From contig CAVRHO010000005.1 in assembly GCA_963721065.1 (NCBI GenBank), positions 248,001-312,000 of the forward strand: a stretch of 64,000 nt of DNA. The letters run 5' to 3'. Each line of letters starts with the position of its first letter. The stretch's first letter is position 1. Under the pieces are notes generated by a model that saw only the letters and a list, made by a program, of their open reading frames with translations, searched no databases and was not told the DNA's origin. Source of the DNA: CAWBLP01 sp963721065. Its GTDB lineage: Bacteria; Pseudomonadota; Alphaproteobacteria; Acetobacterales; Acetobacteraceae. The translations under genes and the position numbers were made by a program. Positions 18,736 through 27,209 of this stretch are shown here, piece by piece.

Positions 18736-18775
18736 AACGTGTATATGCACCCTTTTATGGGCGCATATACACGTT
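18736..18775. promoter_or_regulatory. Probable MarR operator
   Basis: Inverted repeat with 17-nt arms, AACGTGTATATGCACCC (18736-18752) and GGGCGCATATACACGTT (18759-18775), one mismatch, 6-nt spacer TTTTAT. It ends 13 nt before the marR ATG, the classic place for an autorepressor site. The AT-rich core stands out from its GC-rich surroundings. Confidence 0.75.
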
Positions 18776-18788
18776 ATCCGAGGCACCC

Positions 18789-19247
18789 ATGCCGACCGAA
18801 TCCCCCGCCCGGGCCGAGCTGTGCAACTGCCTGGCGATCCGCCAGGCGGCGCGACACGTGACGCAGTTCTACGACCAGTGCCTCGCGCCGACCGGGCTGC
18901 GCGCGACGCAGTTCGCCGTGCTGTCCCGCCTGCAGCGGCTGGGGCCGATGACGGTCAACGCCCTGGCGCGGGAGCTGGTGATGGACCGGACCACGCTGGG
19001 CCGGAACATCCTGCCACTGGAGCGCGAAGGCCTGGTCGCCGCGGAACCCGGACGCCGCGACCGCCGCCGCAAGGAGTTGCGGGTCACCGAGGCCGGCGCG
19101 GCAAGGTTGCACGCCGCGGCGCAGCGCTGGACCGAGGCGCAGGCCGGGTTCGAGAGCGCGTTCGGCGCAGAACGCGCGGCGGAGCTGCGGGCGATGATGC
19201 GGGCTGTGGCGGCCACCGACCTGTCCGGCCCGGAGTCCGGCGCATGA
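18789..19247 (+). CDS. MarR family transcriptional regulator
   Basis: 152-aa winged-helix repressor. Seen: N-terminal dimerisation helix CNCLAIRQAARHVTQFYDQCL, HTH ATQFAVLSRLQRLGPMTVNALARELVMDRTTLGRNILPLEREGLV (about 36-80), wing with EPGRRDRRRKELRVTEAG, and the C-terminal dimer helix. Its stop overlaps the start of a MATE pump (ATGA), so it almost certainly regulates that pump and itself through the palindrome just upstream. Cysteines at about 12 and 14 (CNC) could be redox sensors as in OhrR-type MarRs; inference. Confidence 0.9.
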   Translation: MPTESPARAELCNCLAIRQAARHVTQFYDQCLAPTGLRATQFAVLSRLQRLGPMTVNALARELVMDRTTLGRNILPLEREGLVAAEPGRRDRRRKELRVTEAGAARLHAAAQRWTEAQAGFESAFGAERAAELRAMMRAVAATDLSGPESGA

Positions 19248-20620
19248 GCACCAGCATCACCCCCGCCGCCGCCCCGGCGGTGAATCCGCGCACGCTGGTT
19301 CTGCTGCGCGGCGCCATCGCACCCACCCTGCTGCGGATGGCCTGGCCGAACATGCTGGTAATGCTGGCCCAGGCCTCCACCGGGCTGATCGAGACCTGGT
19401 TCGTGGCGCGCCTGGGCACCGATGCGCTGGCGGGCATGGCGCTGGTCTTCCCCGGGTTCATGATGATGCAGATGCTGTCGGGCGGCGCGATGGGCGGCGG
19501 CATCAACTCGGCCATTGCCCGAGCCCTGGGCAGCGGGCGGCGGGACGACGCCAATGCGCTGGTGATGCACGCCGTGATCATCAACCTGGCCCTGGGCCTG
19601 ACGTTCTCCGCCCTGGTGCTGGGCTTCGGGCCGGCGCTGTACCGGGCGATGGGCGGCCAGGGCGGCTCGCTGGCCGCGGCGCTGCTCTACTCCAACATCG
19701 TGTTCGCCGGCACGCCGCTGGTCTGGCTGATGAACGGCCTGGCCAGCGTGATCCGCGGGACCGGCAACATGTTCGTGCCCTCGGCGGCGCTGTGCCTGGG
19801 CGTGGCGCTGCTGCTGCCGTTGTCGCCCGGCCTGATCTTCGGGCTGGGGCCGCTGCCGGCCCTGGGCATCGCGGGCGGGGCCGTCGCGGTGCTGGTGACC
19901 ACCAGCCTTACCACCTGCATCCTGGCCTGGTATCTGCTGTCCGGCCGGTCCCTGGTACGGGTGCGGCTCGTGCGTCCCCGGTGGGATCTGTTCCGAGACA
20001 TTCTGCGGGTGGGGGCGGTGGCCTCGGTCAACACGCTGCAGACCACGCTGACGGTCGCGCTGACCACCGCGCTGGTGGGAATGGCCGGCGGGCCGGACGC
20101 GGTGGCGGGCTACGGCACCGGCGCCCGACTGGAATACCTGCTGGTGCCGCTGGTGTTCGGCCTCGGCGCGCCGTTGGTGGCGCTGGTGGGCACCAATATC
20201 GGGGCGGGACAGCGCCAACGCGCGCTGCAGGTGGCGCTGATCGGCGGCGCGGTCGCTTTCGGCCTGACCGAGGCGGTGGGTCTGGCGGCCGCAACCTGGC
20301 CGCACGCCTGGCTGGACCTGTTCGGCCACGATCCCCGCATGGTGGCCACCGGCACCGCCTATCTGCGCAGCGTCGGTCCGGCCTACGGGTTCTTCGGCCT
20401 GGGCCTGGCGCTGTACTTCGCGTCCCAGGGCGCGGGCCGGCTGCTGTGGCCGTTGCTCGCCGGCATCCTGCGCATGCTGATCGCGGTGGGCGGCGGCTGG
20501 CTGGCGCTGTCGGTGACCGGCGGTCTCGGCTGGGTGTTCGCCGTGCTCAGCATTGCCCTGGTGGTGTACGGCGTGATGCTGTCGATCGCGATCGCCGGCG
20601 GGGTGTGGTTTCGCAGCTGA
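19244..20620 (+). CDS. MATE family efflux transporter
   Basis: Multidrug and toxic compound extrusion pump, 458 aa, about 12 TM helices. Seen: RMAWPNMLVMLAQASTGLIETWFVARLGTDALAGMALVFP (TM1-2), GGAMGGGINSAIARALGSGRRDDA, NGLASVIRGTGNMFVPS, and the second-half repeat AGYGTGARLEYLLVPLVFGLGAPLVALVGTNIGAGQRQRA typical of NorM/DinF members. ATG 19244 overlaps the marR stop; regulated by that MarR by context. Confidence 0.9.
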   Translation: MSTSITPAAAPAVNPRTLVLLRGAIAPTLLRMAWPNMLVMLAQASTGLIETWFVARLGTDALAGMALVFPGFMMMQMLSGGAMGGGINSAIARALGSGRRDDANALVMHAVIINLALGLTFSALVLGFGPALYRAMGGQGGSLAAALLYSNIVFAGTPLVWLMNGLASVIRGTGNMFVPSAALCLGVALLLPLSPGLIFGLGPLPALGIAGGAVAVLVTTSLTTCILAWYLLSGRSLVRVRLVRPRWDLFRDILRVGAVASVNTLQTTLTVALTTALVGMAGGPDAVAGYGTGARLEYLLVPLVFGLGAPLVALVGTNIGAGQRQRALQVALIGGAVAFGLTEAVGLAAATWPHAWLDLFGHDPRMVATGTAYLRSVGPAYGFFGLGLALYFASQGAGRLLWPLLAGILRMLIAVGGGWLALSVTGGLGWVFAVLSIALVVYGVMLSIAIAGGVWFRS

Positions 20621-20992
20621 CGTCGCGGCGCGTTGCGCAGCAGCATGGGCCCCGGGGTCCTGTGACGGCGTCGCGGCCGGGTTGGCCTGCCAACCCGCCA
20701 CCGCCTGGCATCACCCCGGTGCCGGGCGGCGACCGAACCGGTAGCCAGCGTGACTCGACGAGTCCGGCGCCGTGCCGTACCGCCCGCCCGGTTGTTACCG
20801 ACTCGAAACTCGCGTGCTGGTAAGAAATCCGCCTTCCAGGCGCGGTTCCCTCTGGAACAGAAAATGCGGGTCCACCCTGGGGATACCGCGTTCCAGACTG
20901 CGGATCGTCCGCTTTGTGGAAGGGTTGAAGCCATTGCGGACCTGTGCCAAACGGCGCCGGAGCCGTCGATCGGGAGCACGCGAGCCGTACCG
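20621..20992. other. Intergenic region, no gene seen
   Basis: Spacer of 372 bp upstream of the diguanylate cyclase. The cyclase frame is open back to 20750 but codes for arginine-rich, non-family sequence there. No hairpin or operator recognised. Confidence 0.45.
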
Positions 20993-22660
20993 ATGTCCGC
21001 AGCGCAACCTACAGCGACTCCTGGTATCGATGTCACGACCCTCTGGGACCTGAGCGCGCCAAACCCCTGGAAACTGCCCTGGTTGACGTCCGCCAGCCCG
21101 GAACGCTGGGTCCTCGCGAATGCCGTCGTCGCGATATTCTATGCCGGTCTGGGCGCCCTGGTCGGGCGGTTCTTCGGCGCCTACGGCCTGTTTCCGGCAC
21201 CCATCTGGCTGCCGGCCGGCATTGGCTGCGTCGCCTGCATGGTCGGCGGAGCAAGGATGCTGCCCGGCATCTTTCTCGGTTCACTGGCGGTCAACTGGGG
21301 CCTGTTCGGTTCGCCGCTGGGCCTCGCCGCGACGATCTCGGTCACCAATGCCATCGGGCCCTGGGTCGGCACGCGGGCAATGCGGGTGCTGCGGCCGCCG
21401 AGCGGGCTGTTCACCCGTTTCCTCGGGGTGATCGGCTTCATCCTGGGCGGGGTACAACTGCATGCGGCGATCACCGCTGCCGGCGGCACCCTGGCCATGA
21501 TGGCCTACCACCTGCTGCCGTCGCACGACGTGTACCGGACCTTCTCCGCCTGGTGGCTCTGCGACAGCGGCGGCACATTCTTTTTCGCGCCGGCACTGCT
21601 GCTGTGGCTCGGCGCCGAACGGACCCCGCAAATCATCGACCATTCGGGATCGCTGCTCGACACGCTGGTGCTGCTGGCCACGCTGCTGGCCGCCACGCTG
21701 CTGTTTGCGGTGCCGGGGATGGGGCAGTTGGTGCGGCCCGAGGCGGTGTTCCTGCTGACCGTGCCGCTGTCCTGGATCACGCTGCGTGTTTCGTTGCGTG
21801 CCGCGTACACGTTGCTGACGCTGATCTACATCATCGCGACGGTCGGGACGATGGTGGGCAGCGGACCGTTCCAGGGGCCGACCGTTGCCAATCCGCTGCA
21901 GTCGGTCGGGCTGATGACCGTGCTGTTCGCCATGGACGCACTGACGCTGATTGCGCTGACCAGCGAACGCCGTGAGGCAGAGGCGCGGCTTGCCGAGACG
22001 CGCAGCACGCTGGAACGCGCGGCCGCGGATTTCGAGCATCTGCGTCGCGAGTCGCTGACCGATCCGCTGACCGGGATCGGCAACCGCCGCTTCTTCATGG
22101 CGCGTGCCGGGGCCGCGCTGCTGCACGCCCGCCATGCGGGCCGGCCCTTCGCGCTGATCCTGCTCGACCTGGACCATTTCAAGCGGGTCAACGATACCGG
22201 CGGGCACGCGATGGGCGACGCCACGCTGCAGGCGGTGGCGCAAAGCTTTGCCGGCCTGTTGCGCAGCCACGATATCCTGGCTCGCATCGGCGGCGAGGAA
22301 TTCGCCGTTGCGCTGCCGGACACGACGGCCGAGCAGGCTGCCGCGCTGGCGGACCGGCTGCGCGAGATCATGCTGCGAATTGCCCAGGTGGGGATCGGCC
22401 CGCTGCCTCAACGGGTGACGGCGAGTTTCGGCATCGCCACGGCGACGCATGACGACGTCGAAATCGACCATCTGTTGCTGCGCGCCGACGCGGCGATGTA
22501 CATGGCCAAGGCCAGGGGGCGGAACCGGGTCGAGGTCGCAACGCATCGCCCCGCGCCCGCGAGCCCGGCACCGCCGGAGCCTGCGGCGAACATCGAACGC
22601 GCGCCGCACGCAGGCCTGGGACCAGGTTTCCAACCGTCCGCGCTGGGATCCCAGGGGTGA
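20993..22660 (+). CDS. Membrane diguanylate cyclase (MASE1-GGDEF)
   Basis: c-di-GMP synthase, 555 aa. N-terminal MASE1 integral-membrane sensor with about eight TM helices (GLFPAPIWLPAGIGCVACMVGG, LAVNWGLFGSPLGLAATISV, WWLCDSGGTFFFAPALLLWLG). A short coiled-coil linker (EAEARLAETRSTLERAAADFEHLRRE, about 327-352) leads to a GGDEF domain starting DPLTGIGNRR, with substrate-site DLDHFKRVND and the active site RIGGEEF. No upstream RxxD inhibitory site is obvious in the residues just before GGEEF. C-terminal tail is Pro/Ala-rich. ATG 20993 is the best start; its Shine-Dalgarno is weak. Confidence 0.88.
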   Translation: MSAAQPTATPGIDVTTLWDLSAPNPWKLPWLTSASPERWVLANAVVAIFYAGLGALVGRFFGAYGLFPAPIWLPAGIGCVACMVGGARMLPGIFLGSLAVNWGLFGSPLGLAATISVTNAIGPWVGTRAMRVLRPPSGLFTRFLGVIGFILGGVQLHAAITAAGGTLAMMAYHLLPSHDVYRTFSAWWLCDSGGTFFFAPALLLWLGAERTPQIIDHSGSLLDTLVLLATLLAATLLFAVPGMGQLVRPEAVFLLTVPLSWITLRVSLRAAYTLLTLIYIIATVGTMVGSGPFQGPTVANPLQSVGLMTVLFAMDALTLIALTSERREAEARLAETRSTLERAAADFEHLRRESLTDPLTGIGNRRFFMARAGAALLHARHAGRPFALILLDLDHFKRVNDTGGHAMGDATLQAVAQSFAGLLRSHDILARIGGEEFAVALPDTTAEQAAALADRLREIMLRIAQVGIGPLPQRVTASFGIATATHDDVEIDHLLLRADAAMYMAKARGRNRVEVATHRPAPASPAPPEPAANIERAPHAGLGPGFQPSALGSQG

Positions 22661-23304
22661 GCCGGGGCCCCGGGGCGGACCGGACGGTCCGGGTTTGGAA
22701 TGGCACCGGCCCGTTGGGAGAGGCGGAACACAACCTGGTGTAGCCGCCCCGCAGCGTTCGCCGCTGCCTCTGGCGCGGACCGAACGTCTGTCCGCGGCTC
22801 GTATCGTGACAGGATCGATGCCGTCGTAACACGACTGCAGGGTCGCAACACGACTGCAGGATTGATGCCGCCGTGACACGGCGGGTTCCGGGCCGTGTAT
22901 TGCGCCCCGCGCCCCGTGTCATGGCCCGCACTCCACGACGAACCGATGGTGGTACGCGTGGCTGGCCGTGACACCAGCGGCACGCGACTGCGCGCACAGC
23001 GTGGCCGGTCACCCGTGGTTCTCCAACCCGCGGCGGGAGGGTATGGATTTACGCCGGCGTTGCAGGTATGAGGCAGTTGTCCTCCCGGATCACAGCGCTT
23101 CCGCGCCAACAAGACTGCGATCGACATATGTGCGGGGAGAGTACCAGCCGGCGGCCTGCCGTCGGTGACGGTCAGACAGACAGCCCAATGCGCGGAACAG
23201 GGCTGAACAATCGATTGGTCAAGCGATGCCGTCCGGGGGAAAGGCTTACCGGCGGCGCACACCCTGGCGCCTGACCGGGACGTGCAAGGAAAGGATAACA
23301 GGCG
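22661..23304. other. Intergenic region with short direct repeat
   Basis: Spacer of 644 bp between the diguanylate cyclase and the ABC importer. Contains AACACGACTGCAGG twice (about 22829 and 22847) with related flanks, and a strong AAGGAAAGGA Shine-Dalgarno at about 23286-23295 for the binding-protein gene. No gene seen; the importer promoter should be here. Confidence 0.5.
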
Positions 23305-24648
23305 ATGAAGAATTTCACCCGGCGCGAGTCGCTGGCTTTCGGCGCCGCGGCCATCGGGGCCGCGTCCGTCCCCATGATCGGGGCGCAAGCCGCCGGCACT
23401 GTTCCCACGGCGGACGTGAAGCCGCCGGAATTCAAGATCGAAAAGGGCGCCAGCCTGCGGGTGCTGCGCCCGGCCAAGTTCGTCGCGCCGGATGAGGTGT
23501 ATTTCCGCGAGAACACCAAGAAGTTCACCAAGGCCACCGGCGTGGACGTCCGCGTGGATTTCGTGAGCTGGGAAGACCTGCGGCCGCAGACCGCGGTGGC
23601 GGCGAACACCGGCGCCGGCCCGGACGTGATCATCGGCTTCAGCGCCGACCCGCAGATCTATGCCAACAAGCTGGTGTCGATGAACGACCTGGCCGGCTAC
23701 CTGGGCCAGAAATACGGCGGCTGGTACCAGTTGGCCGAGCTGTATGGGAAGAAGTGGGGCACGCAGGACTGGCTGTCGATCCCGATGGGCGGCAGCGGCG
23801 GCGCCACCGTGTACCGCAAGTCCTGGGTGAAGGACGCGGGGTTCGACGAAATTCCGGACGACCTGAACGACTTCCTGAAGCTCTGCACGGCGCTGAAGAA
23901 GAACGGCCATCCCGCCGGCTTCGCGCTGGGCCACGCGGTGGGCGACGCCAACGGCTTCGCCGACTGGCTGCTGTGGACCCACGGCGCGGCGCTGACCGAC
24001 GAGAAGGGCAAGGTCTCGCTGGATTCCAAGGAAACCATCGCGGCGCTGAAATACAGCCGCGAGCTGTACCCGCAACTGATCTCCGGCACGCTGGCGTGGA
24101 ACGATGCCGGCAACAACAAGGCCTATGAGGCCGGCCAGATCAGCCTGACCTTCAACGGCGTGTCCATCTACTTCGTCGCGAAGAAGTCGCCGGCGGAGAA
24201 CATGAAGAAGATCGCCGAGGACACCTACCACCATGTCCAGCCGCTGGGCATGTCGAAGCAGCGACCGGCCTCGGCGCTGGTGGTGAACGCCATGCTGTTC
24301 AAGCACAGCAAGTATCCGAATGCGGCGAAGGAATACCTGCGCTTCATGATGGAGCAGGAGCAGTACGGCCCCTGGCTTTCGGCCTGCCTGGGTTACTGGT
24401 CCAACTCGCTGAAGGCCTACACCAAGATGCCGTTCTGGACGGAGGATCCGAAGCTTCAGCCGTACGCCGGCGCGATGGATACGCCGTACTACGACGGCTA
24501 CCAGGGTCCGATCACCGCGGCGTCCTCGGCGGTGTCCGCCAACTACACGCTGGTGGACATGTTCGCCTCGGTCGCCAGCGGCAATGCCTCGCCGGAATCC
24601 GCGGCGAAGCAGGCCGCCCGCCAGGCGGCGCGTTACCTGAAAGGCTGA
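23305..24648 (+). CDS. Sugar-type ABC transporter substrate-binding protein, Tat-exported
   Basis: Family-1 extracellular solute-binding protein, 447 aa. The N-terminus MKNFTRRESLAFGAAAIG with RRESLAF followed by a hydrophobic stretch and AQA is a twin-arginine signal peptide. Seen: NTGAGPDVIIGFSADPQIYANKLVSMNDL, IPMGGSGGATVYRKSWVKDAGF, EAGQISLTFNGVSIYFVAKK, LRFMMEQEQYGPWLSACLGYW. First gene of an operon with two MalF/MalG-type permeases. The substrate is probably an oligosaccharide or polyol, but binding residues do not allow a specific call. Confidence 0.9.
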   Translation: MKNFTRRESLAFGAAAIGAASVPMIGAQAAGTVPTADVKPPEFKIEKGASLRVLRPAKFVAPDEVYFRENTKKFTKATGVDVRVDFVSWEDLRPQTAVAANTGAGPDVIIGFSADPQIYANKLVSMNDLAGYLGQKYGGWYQLAELYGKKWGTQDWLSIPMGGSGGATVYRKSWVKDAGFDEIPDDLNDFLKLCTALKKNGHPAGFALGHAVGDANGFADWLLWTHGAALTDEKGKVSLDSKETIAALKYSRELYPQLISGTLAWNDAGNNKAYEAGQISLTFNGVSIYFVAKKSPAENMKKIAEDTYHHVQPLGMSKQRPASALVVNAMLFKHSKYPNAAKEYLRFMMEQEQYGPWLSACLGYWSNSLKAYTKMPFWTEDPKLQPYAGAMDTPYYDGYQGPITAASSAVSANYTLVDMFASVASGNASPESAAKQAARQAARYLKG

Positions 24649-24702
24649 ATGAGGCCAAGCGGGGGCGGCGTGTCCGCCCCCGCGCAGCACCAGGATATCT
24701 GA

Positions 24703-25662
24703 ATGAGTACAAGTGTTCAGTCCGGCATGCGATTTGTTCCGCGCCGGGAGGAAACGTGGCTGGGAAAGCTGTTCGACTACAAGCCGTTCCTGGTCGCGCT
24801 ATGCCTGCTGCCGACAGCCGGGCTGTTGATCATCTTCCTGACCTACCCGCTGGGCCTGGGCGTCTGGCTGTCGATGACCGACACCACGATCGGCCAGAGC
24901 GGGCATTACATCGGTCTGGAAAACTTCATATCGCTGTTCCACGATTCCGTATTCTGGGGCGCGGTATGGTTCACCATCTTCTACACCGTCGTTGCCACAC
25001 TGGGAAAGTTCCTGCTCGGCCTCTGGCTCGCCGTGCTGCTGAACAACCATATCCCGTTCAAGGCCTTCATCCGCGCCATCGTGCTGCTGCCGTGGATCGT
25101 CCCCACCGTGCTGTCGGCCATCGCCTGGTGGTGGATCTACGACCCGCAGTTCTCCATCGTCTCCTATGTGCTGGTGAACGTGCTGCACTGGCGGACGAAC
25201 TACATCGACTTCCTGGGCACGCCCTGGCACGCGCGCTGGTCGCTGATCGTCGCCAATATCTGGCGCGGCATCCCGTTCGTGGCGATCACGCTTCTGGCGG
25301 GCCTGCAGACCATCTCGCCGTCGCTGTATGAAGCGGCGCTGCTGGATGGCGCCAGTGGCTGGCAGAAGTTCCGCCGCATCACCGTGCCATTGCTGATGCC
25401 GATCCTGTCGGTGGCGCTGACGCTGTCGGTGCTGTTCACCTTCTCGGATTTCCAGTTGGTCTATGCGATCACCCGCGGCGGTCCGTTCAACTCCACCCAT
25501 CTGATGGCGACGCTGGCGTTCCAGCGCGCGATTCCCGGCTCGCAACTGGGCGAGGGCGCGGCCATCGCGGTCGCCATGATTCCGTTCCTGATCGTCGCCA
25601 CGCTGTTGTGTTTCTTCGGTGTCGGTCGGCGCAAGTGGCAGCAAGGTGCCGGCAATGACTGA
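24703..25662 (+). CDS. ABC sugar transporter permease, MalF/UgpA type
   Basis: Inner-membrane permease, 319 aa, six to seven TM helices. Seen: LLPTAGLLIIFLTYPLGLGVWLSMTD (TM1), YIGLENFISLF, and the EAA loop YEAALLDGASGWQKFRRITVPLLMP (about 209-233) that docks to the ATPase. 54 nt after the binding-protein gene. Overlaps the next permease by 8 nt. Confidence 0.92.
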   Translation: MSTSVQSGMRFVPRREETWLGKLFDYKPFLVALCLLPTAGLLIIFLTYPLGLGVWLSMTDTTIGQSGHYIGLENFISLFHDSVFWGAVWFTIFYTVVATLGKFLLGLWLAVLLNNHIPFKAFIRAIVLLPWIVPTVLSAIAWWWIYDPQFSIVSYVLVNVLHWRTNYIDFLGTPWHARWSLIVANIWRGIPFVAITLLAGLQTISPSLYEAALLDGASGWQKFRRITVPLLMPILSVALTLSVLFTFSDFQLVYAITRGGPFNSTHLMATLAFQRAIPGSQLGEGAAIAVAMIPFLIVATLLCFFGVGRRKWQQGAGND

Positions 25663-26575
25663 AGACGTTTACGTTCCGGATTCCCCCGCCGAGGTCGAGG
25701 CGGTTACCGGCAGGAGCGATGTGCCCGAACGCCCGTCGTGGGATTCCCGTGCCCGCCGGGTGATCACAATCTACATCCCGCTGGCGCTGTTCGTGATCAT
25801 CCTGCTGTTCCCGTTCTACTGGATGGCGATCACGGCGATCAAACCCGACTACGAGATGTACAACTATGCGAAGTACAATCCGTTCTGGGTGAGCTCGCCA
25901 ACGCTGGAGAACATCAAGAAGCTGCTGTTCGACACGGACTATCCGCGCTGGCTGATGGTGACGATGGGCGTGGCGACCGCGGCGACATTCCTGTCGATCT
26001 TCGCCAGCGTGCTGGCCGCCTATGCGATCGAACGGCTGCGCTTCAAGGGATCGCAGCATGTGGGCCTGGCGATCTACCTGGCGTACCTGGTGCCGCCGAC
26101 CATCCTGTTCATTCCGCTGGCCACGATGGTGTTCCAGTTCGGGCTGTTCGACAATCCGCTGTCGCTGGTGCTGACGTATCCAACGTTCCTGGTTCCGTTC
26201 TGCACCTGGCTGCTGATCGGCTACTTCAAGTCGATCCCGTACGAGCTGGAGGAATGCGCGCTGATCGACGGCGCGTCACGCCTGCAGATCCTGCGGCGAA
26301 TCACGTTGCCGCTGGCAGTGCCGGGGCTGATCTCGGCGGGCATCTTCGCCTTCACCCTTTCGTGGAACGAGTTCATCTACGCGCTGGCGTTCATCCAGAG
26401 CACCGAGAAGAAGACGGTGCCGGTGGCGATCCTGACCGAGCTGGTTACCGGTGACGTGTACCAGTGGGGCTCGCTGATGGCGGGATCGTTGCTGGGTTCG
26501 GTGCCGGTGGCGCTGATCTACTCGTTCTTCGTCGAGTACTACGTGTCGTCGATGACCGGCGCGGTGAAGGAATAA
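25655..26575 (+). CDS. ABC sugar transporter permease, MalG/UgpE type
   Basis: Second permease of the importer, 306 aa. N-terminal cytoplasmic tail, then IPLALFVIILLFPFYWMAITAIKPDYEMY (TM1) and the EAA loop ELEECALIDGASRLQILRRITLPLAVPGL (about 205-233). ATG 25655 lies within the upstream gene's last codons (ATGACTGA). No MalK/UgpC-type ATPase gene follows, so the pump must use an ATPase encoded elsewhere. Confidence 0.92.
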   Translation: MTEDVYVPDSPAEVEAVTGRSDVPERPSWDSRARRVITIYIPLALFVIILLFPFYWMAITAIKPDYEMYNYAKYNPFWVSSPTLENIKKLLFDTDYPRWLMVTMGVATAATFLSIFASVLAAYAIERLRFKGSQHVGLAIYLAYLVPPTILFIPLATMVFQFGLFDNPLSLVLTYPTFLVPFCTWLLIGYFKSIPYELEECALIDGASRLQILRRITLPLAVPGLISAGIFAFTLSWNEFIYALAFIQSTEKKTVPVAILTELVTGDVYQWGSLMAGSLLGSVPVALIYSFFVEYYVSSMTGAVKE

Positions 26576-26592
26576 GCCGCGGCCCGGACCAG

Positions 26593-26614
26593 CCCCCTCC
26601 CCTCGTGGAGGGGG
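26593..26614 (+). terminator. GC-rich hairpin after the importer operon
   Basis: Stem CCCCCTCC / GGAGGGGG, 8 bp, loop CCTCGT, 18 nt past the last permease stop. No T-tract follows, so it may be a transcript-stabilising 3' hairpin or a Rho-dependent end. The same C/G-rich motif recurs at 3536. Confidence 0.45.
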
Positions 26615-26822
26615 GCATCCCGGGGCGGCATCCCCCCACCAGCCTGGTTTGGGTCTGATCGACGGTGCGACCGTAGAGCGTCAGGCGCCGACCCTAGGCG
26701 CCAACCACGATGGGCACGCCGGCACCAGGCCGTCACGCCATGGCCGTGTCCTTCACGTTACGGCCGGTCCCTCGCAGCGCGGCCGGTCGTTCGTGTCGCG
26801 ACCGGTCGTTCCTGTCACCACC

Positions 26823-26954
26823 GGTCCTTCGTGTCAGGGCCGGTCCTTCGTGTCAGGGCCGGTCCTTCGTGTCAGGGCCGGTCCTTCGTGTCAGGGCCGG
26901 TCGTTCGTGTCAGGGCCGGTCCTTCGGTCAGGGCCGGTCCTTCGTGTCAGGGCC
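26823..26954. repeat. 19-bp tandem repeat array, 7 regular units
   Basis: Unit GGTCCTTCGTGTCAGGGCC starts at 26823, 26842, 26861, 26880, 26899, 26918 and 26936; one unit has G for C at its fourth base and another lacks two bases. Degenerate copies extend upstream to about 26762 and one follows downstream. Unit length is not a multiple of three and there are no spacers, so neither a protein repeat nor CRISPR. Confidence 0.92.
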
Positions 26955-27055
26955 GGCGCCCCTCACGTCAAGGCCGGCCCCTCGATGTTTGGTCCGCCCA
27001 TCCACCCGGCAACGATCGGGCCGGGATGCAACGGAACGCGCCCTGTCGGGGGCAG

Positions 27056-27079
27056 ATGGCCGGCTCGGGGGCCGGCCAT
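27056..27079. repeat. Dispersed palindrome, ATGGCC family
   Basis: ATGGCCGGC / GCCGGCCAT stem with loop TCGGGG. Nearly identical, including flanks GGGGCAG before and GAC after, to the copy at 30845-30868. Confidence 0.85.
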
Positions 27080-27209
27080 GACCCGGGAGACAGCGCGGTG
27101 CTTGCCCGCACCACGCCGGTCCGCACTCTTTCGAAACCCGGCAGATCTGTTTCAGACCTGGGAGCGTTGACGCCTGGAAGATCCGCGCCCGCCACGACGC
27201 AGGCAAATC

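Larger units (their letters stand above)
26576..27209. other. Intergenic region: hairpin, 19-bp tandem array, palindrome
   Basis: Gap of 634 bp between the importer operon and the convergent potassium-channel gene. It holds a GC hairpin (26593-26614), a 19-bp tandem array (about 26762-26975) and a family palindrome (27056-27079), each listed separately. Frames through it are repeat-derived and not genes. Confidence 0.7.

Noticed and set aside
26823..26954. Possible CRISPR array
   Set aside because: Repeats are 19 bp and directly adjacent, with no unique spacers and no cas genes.
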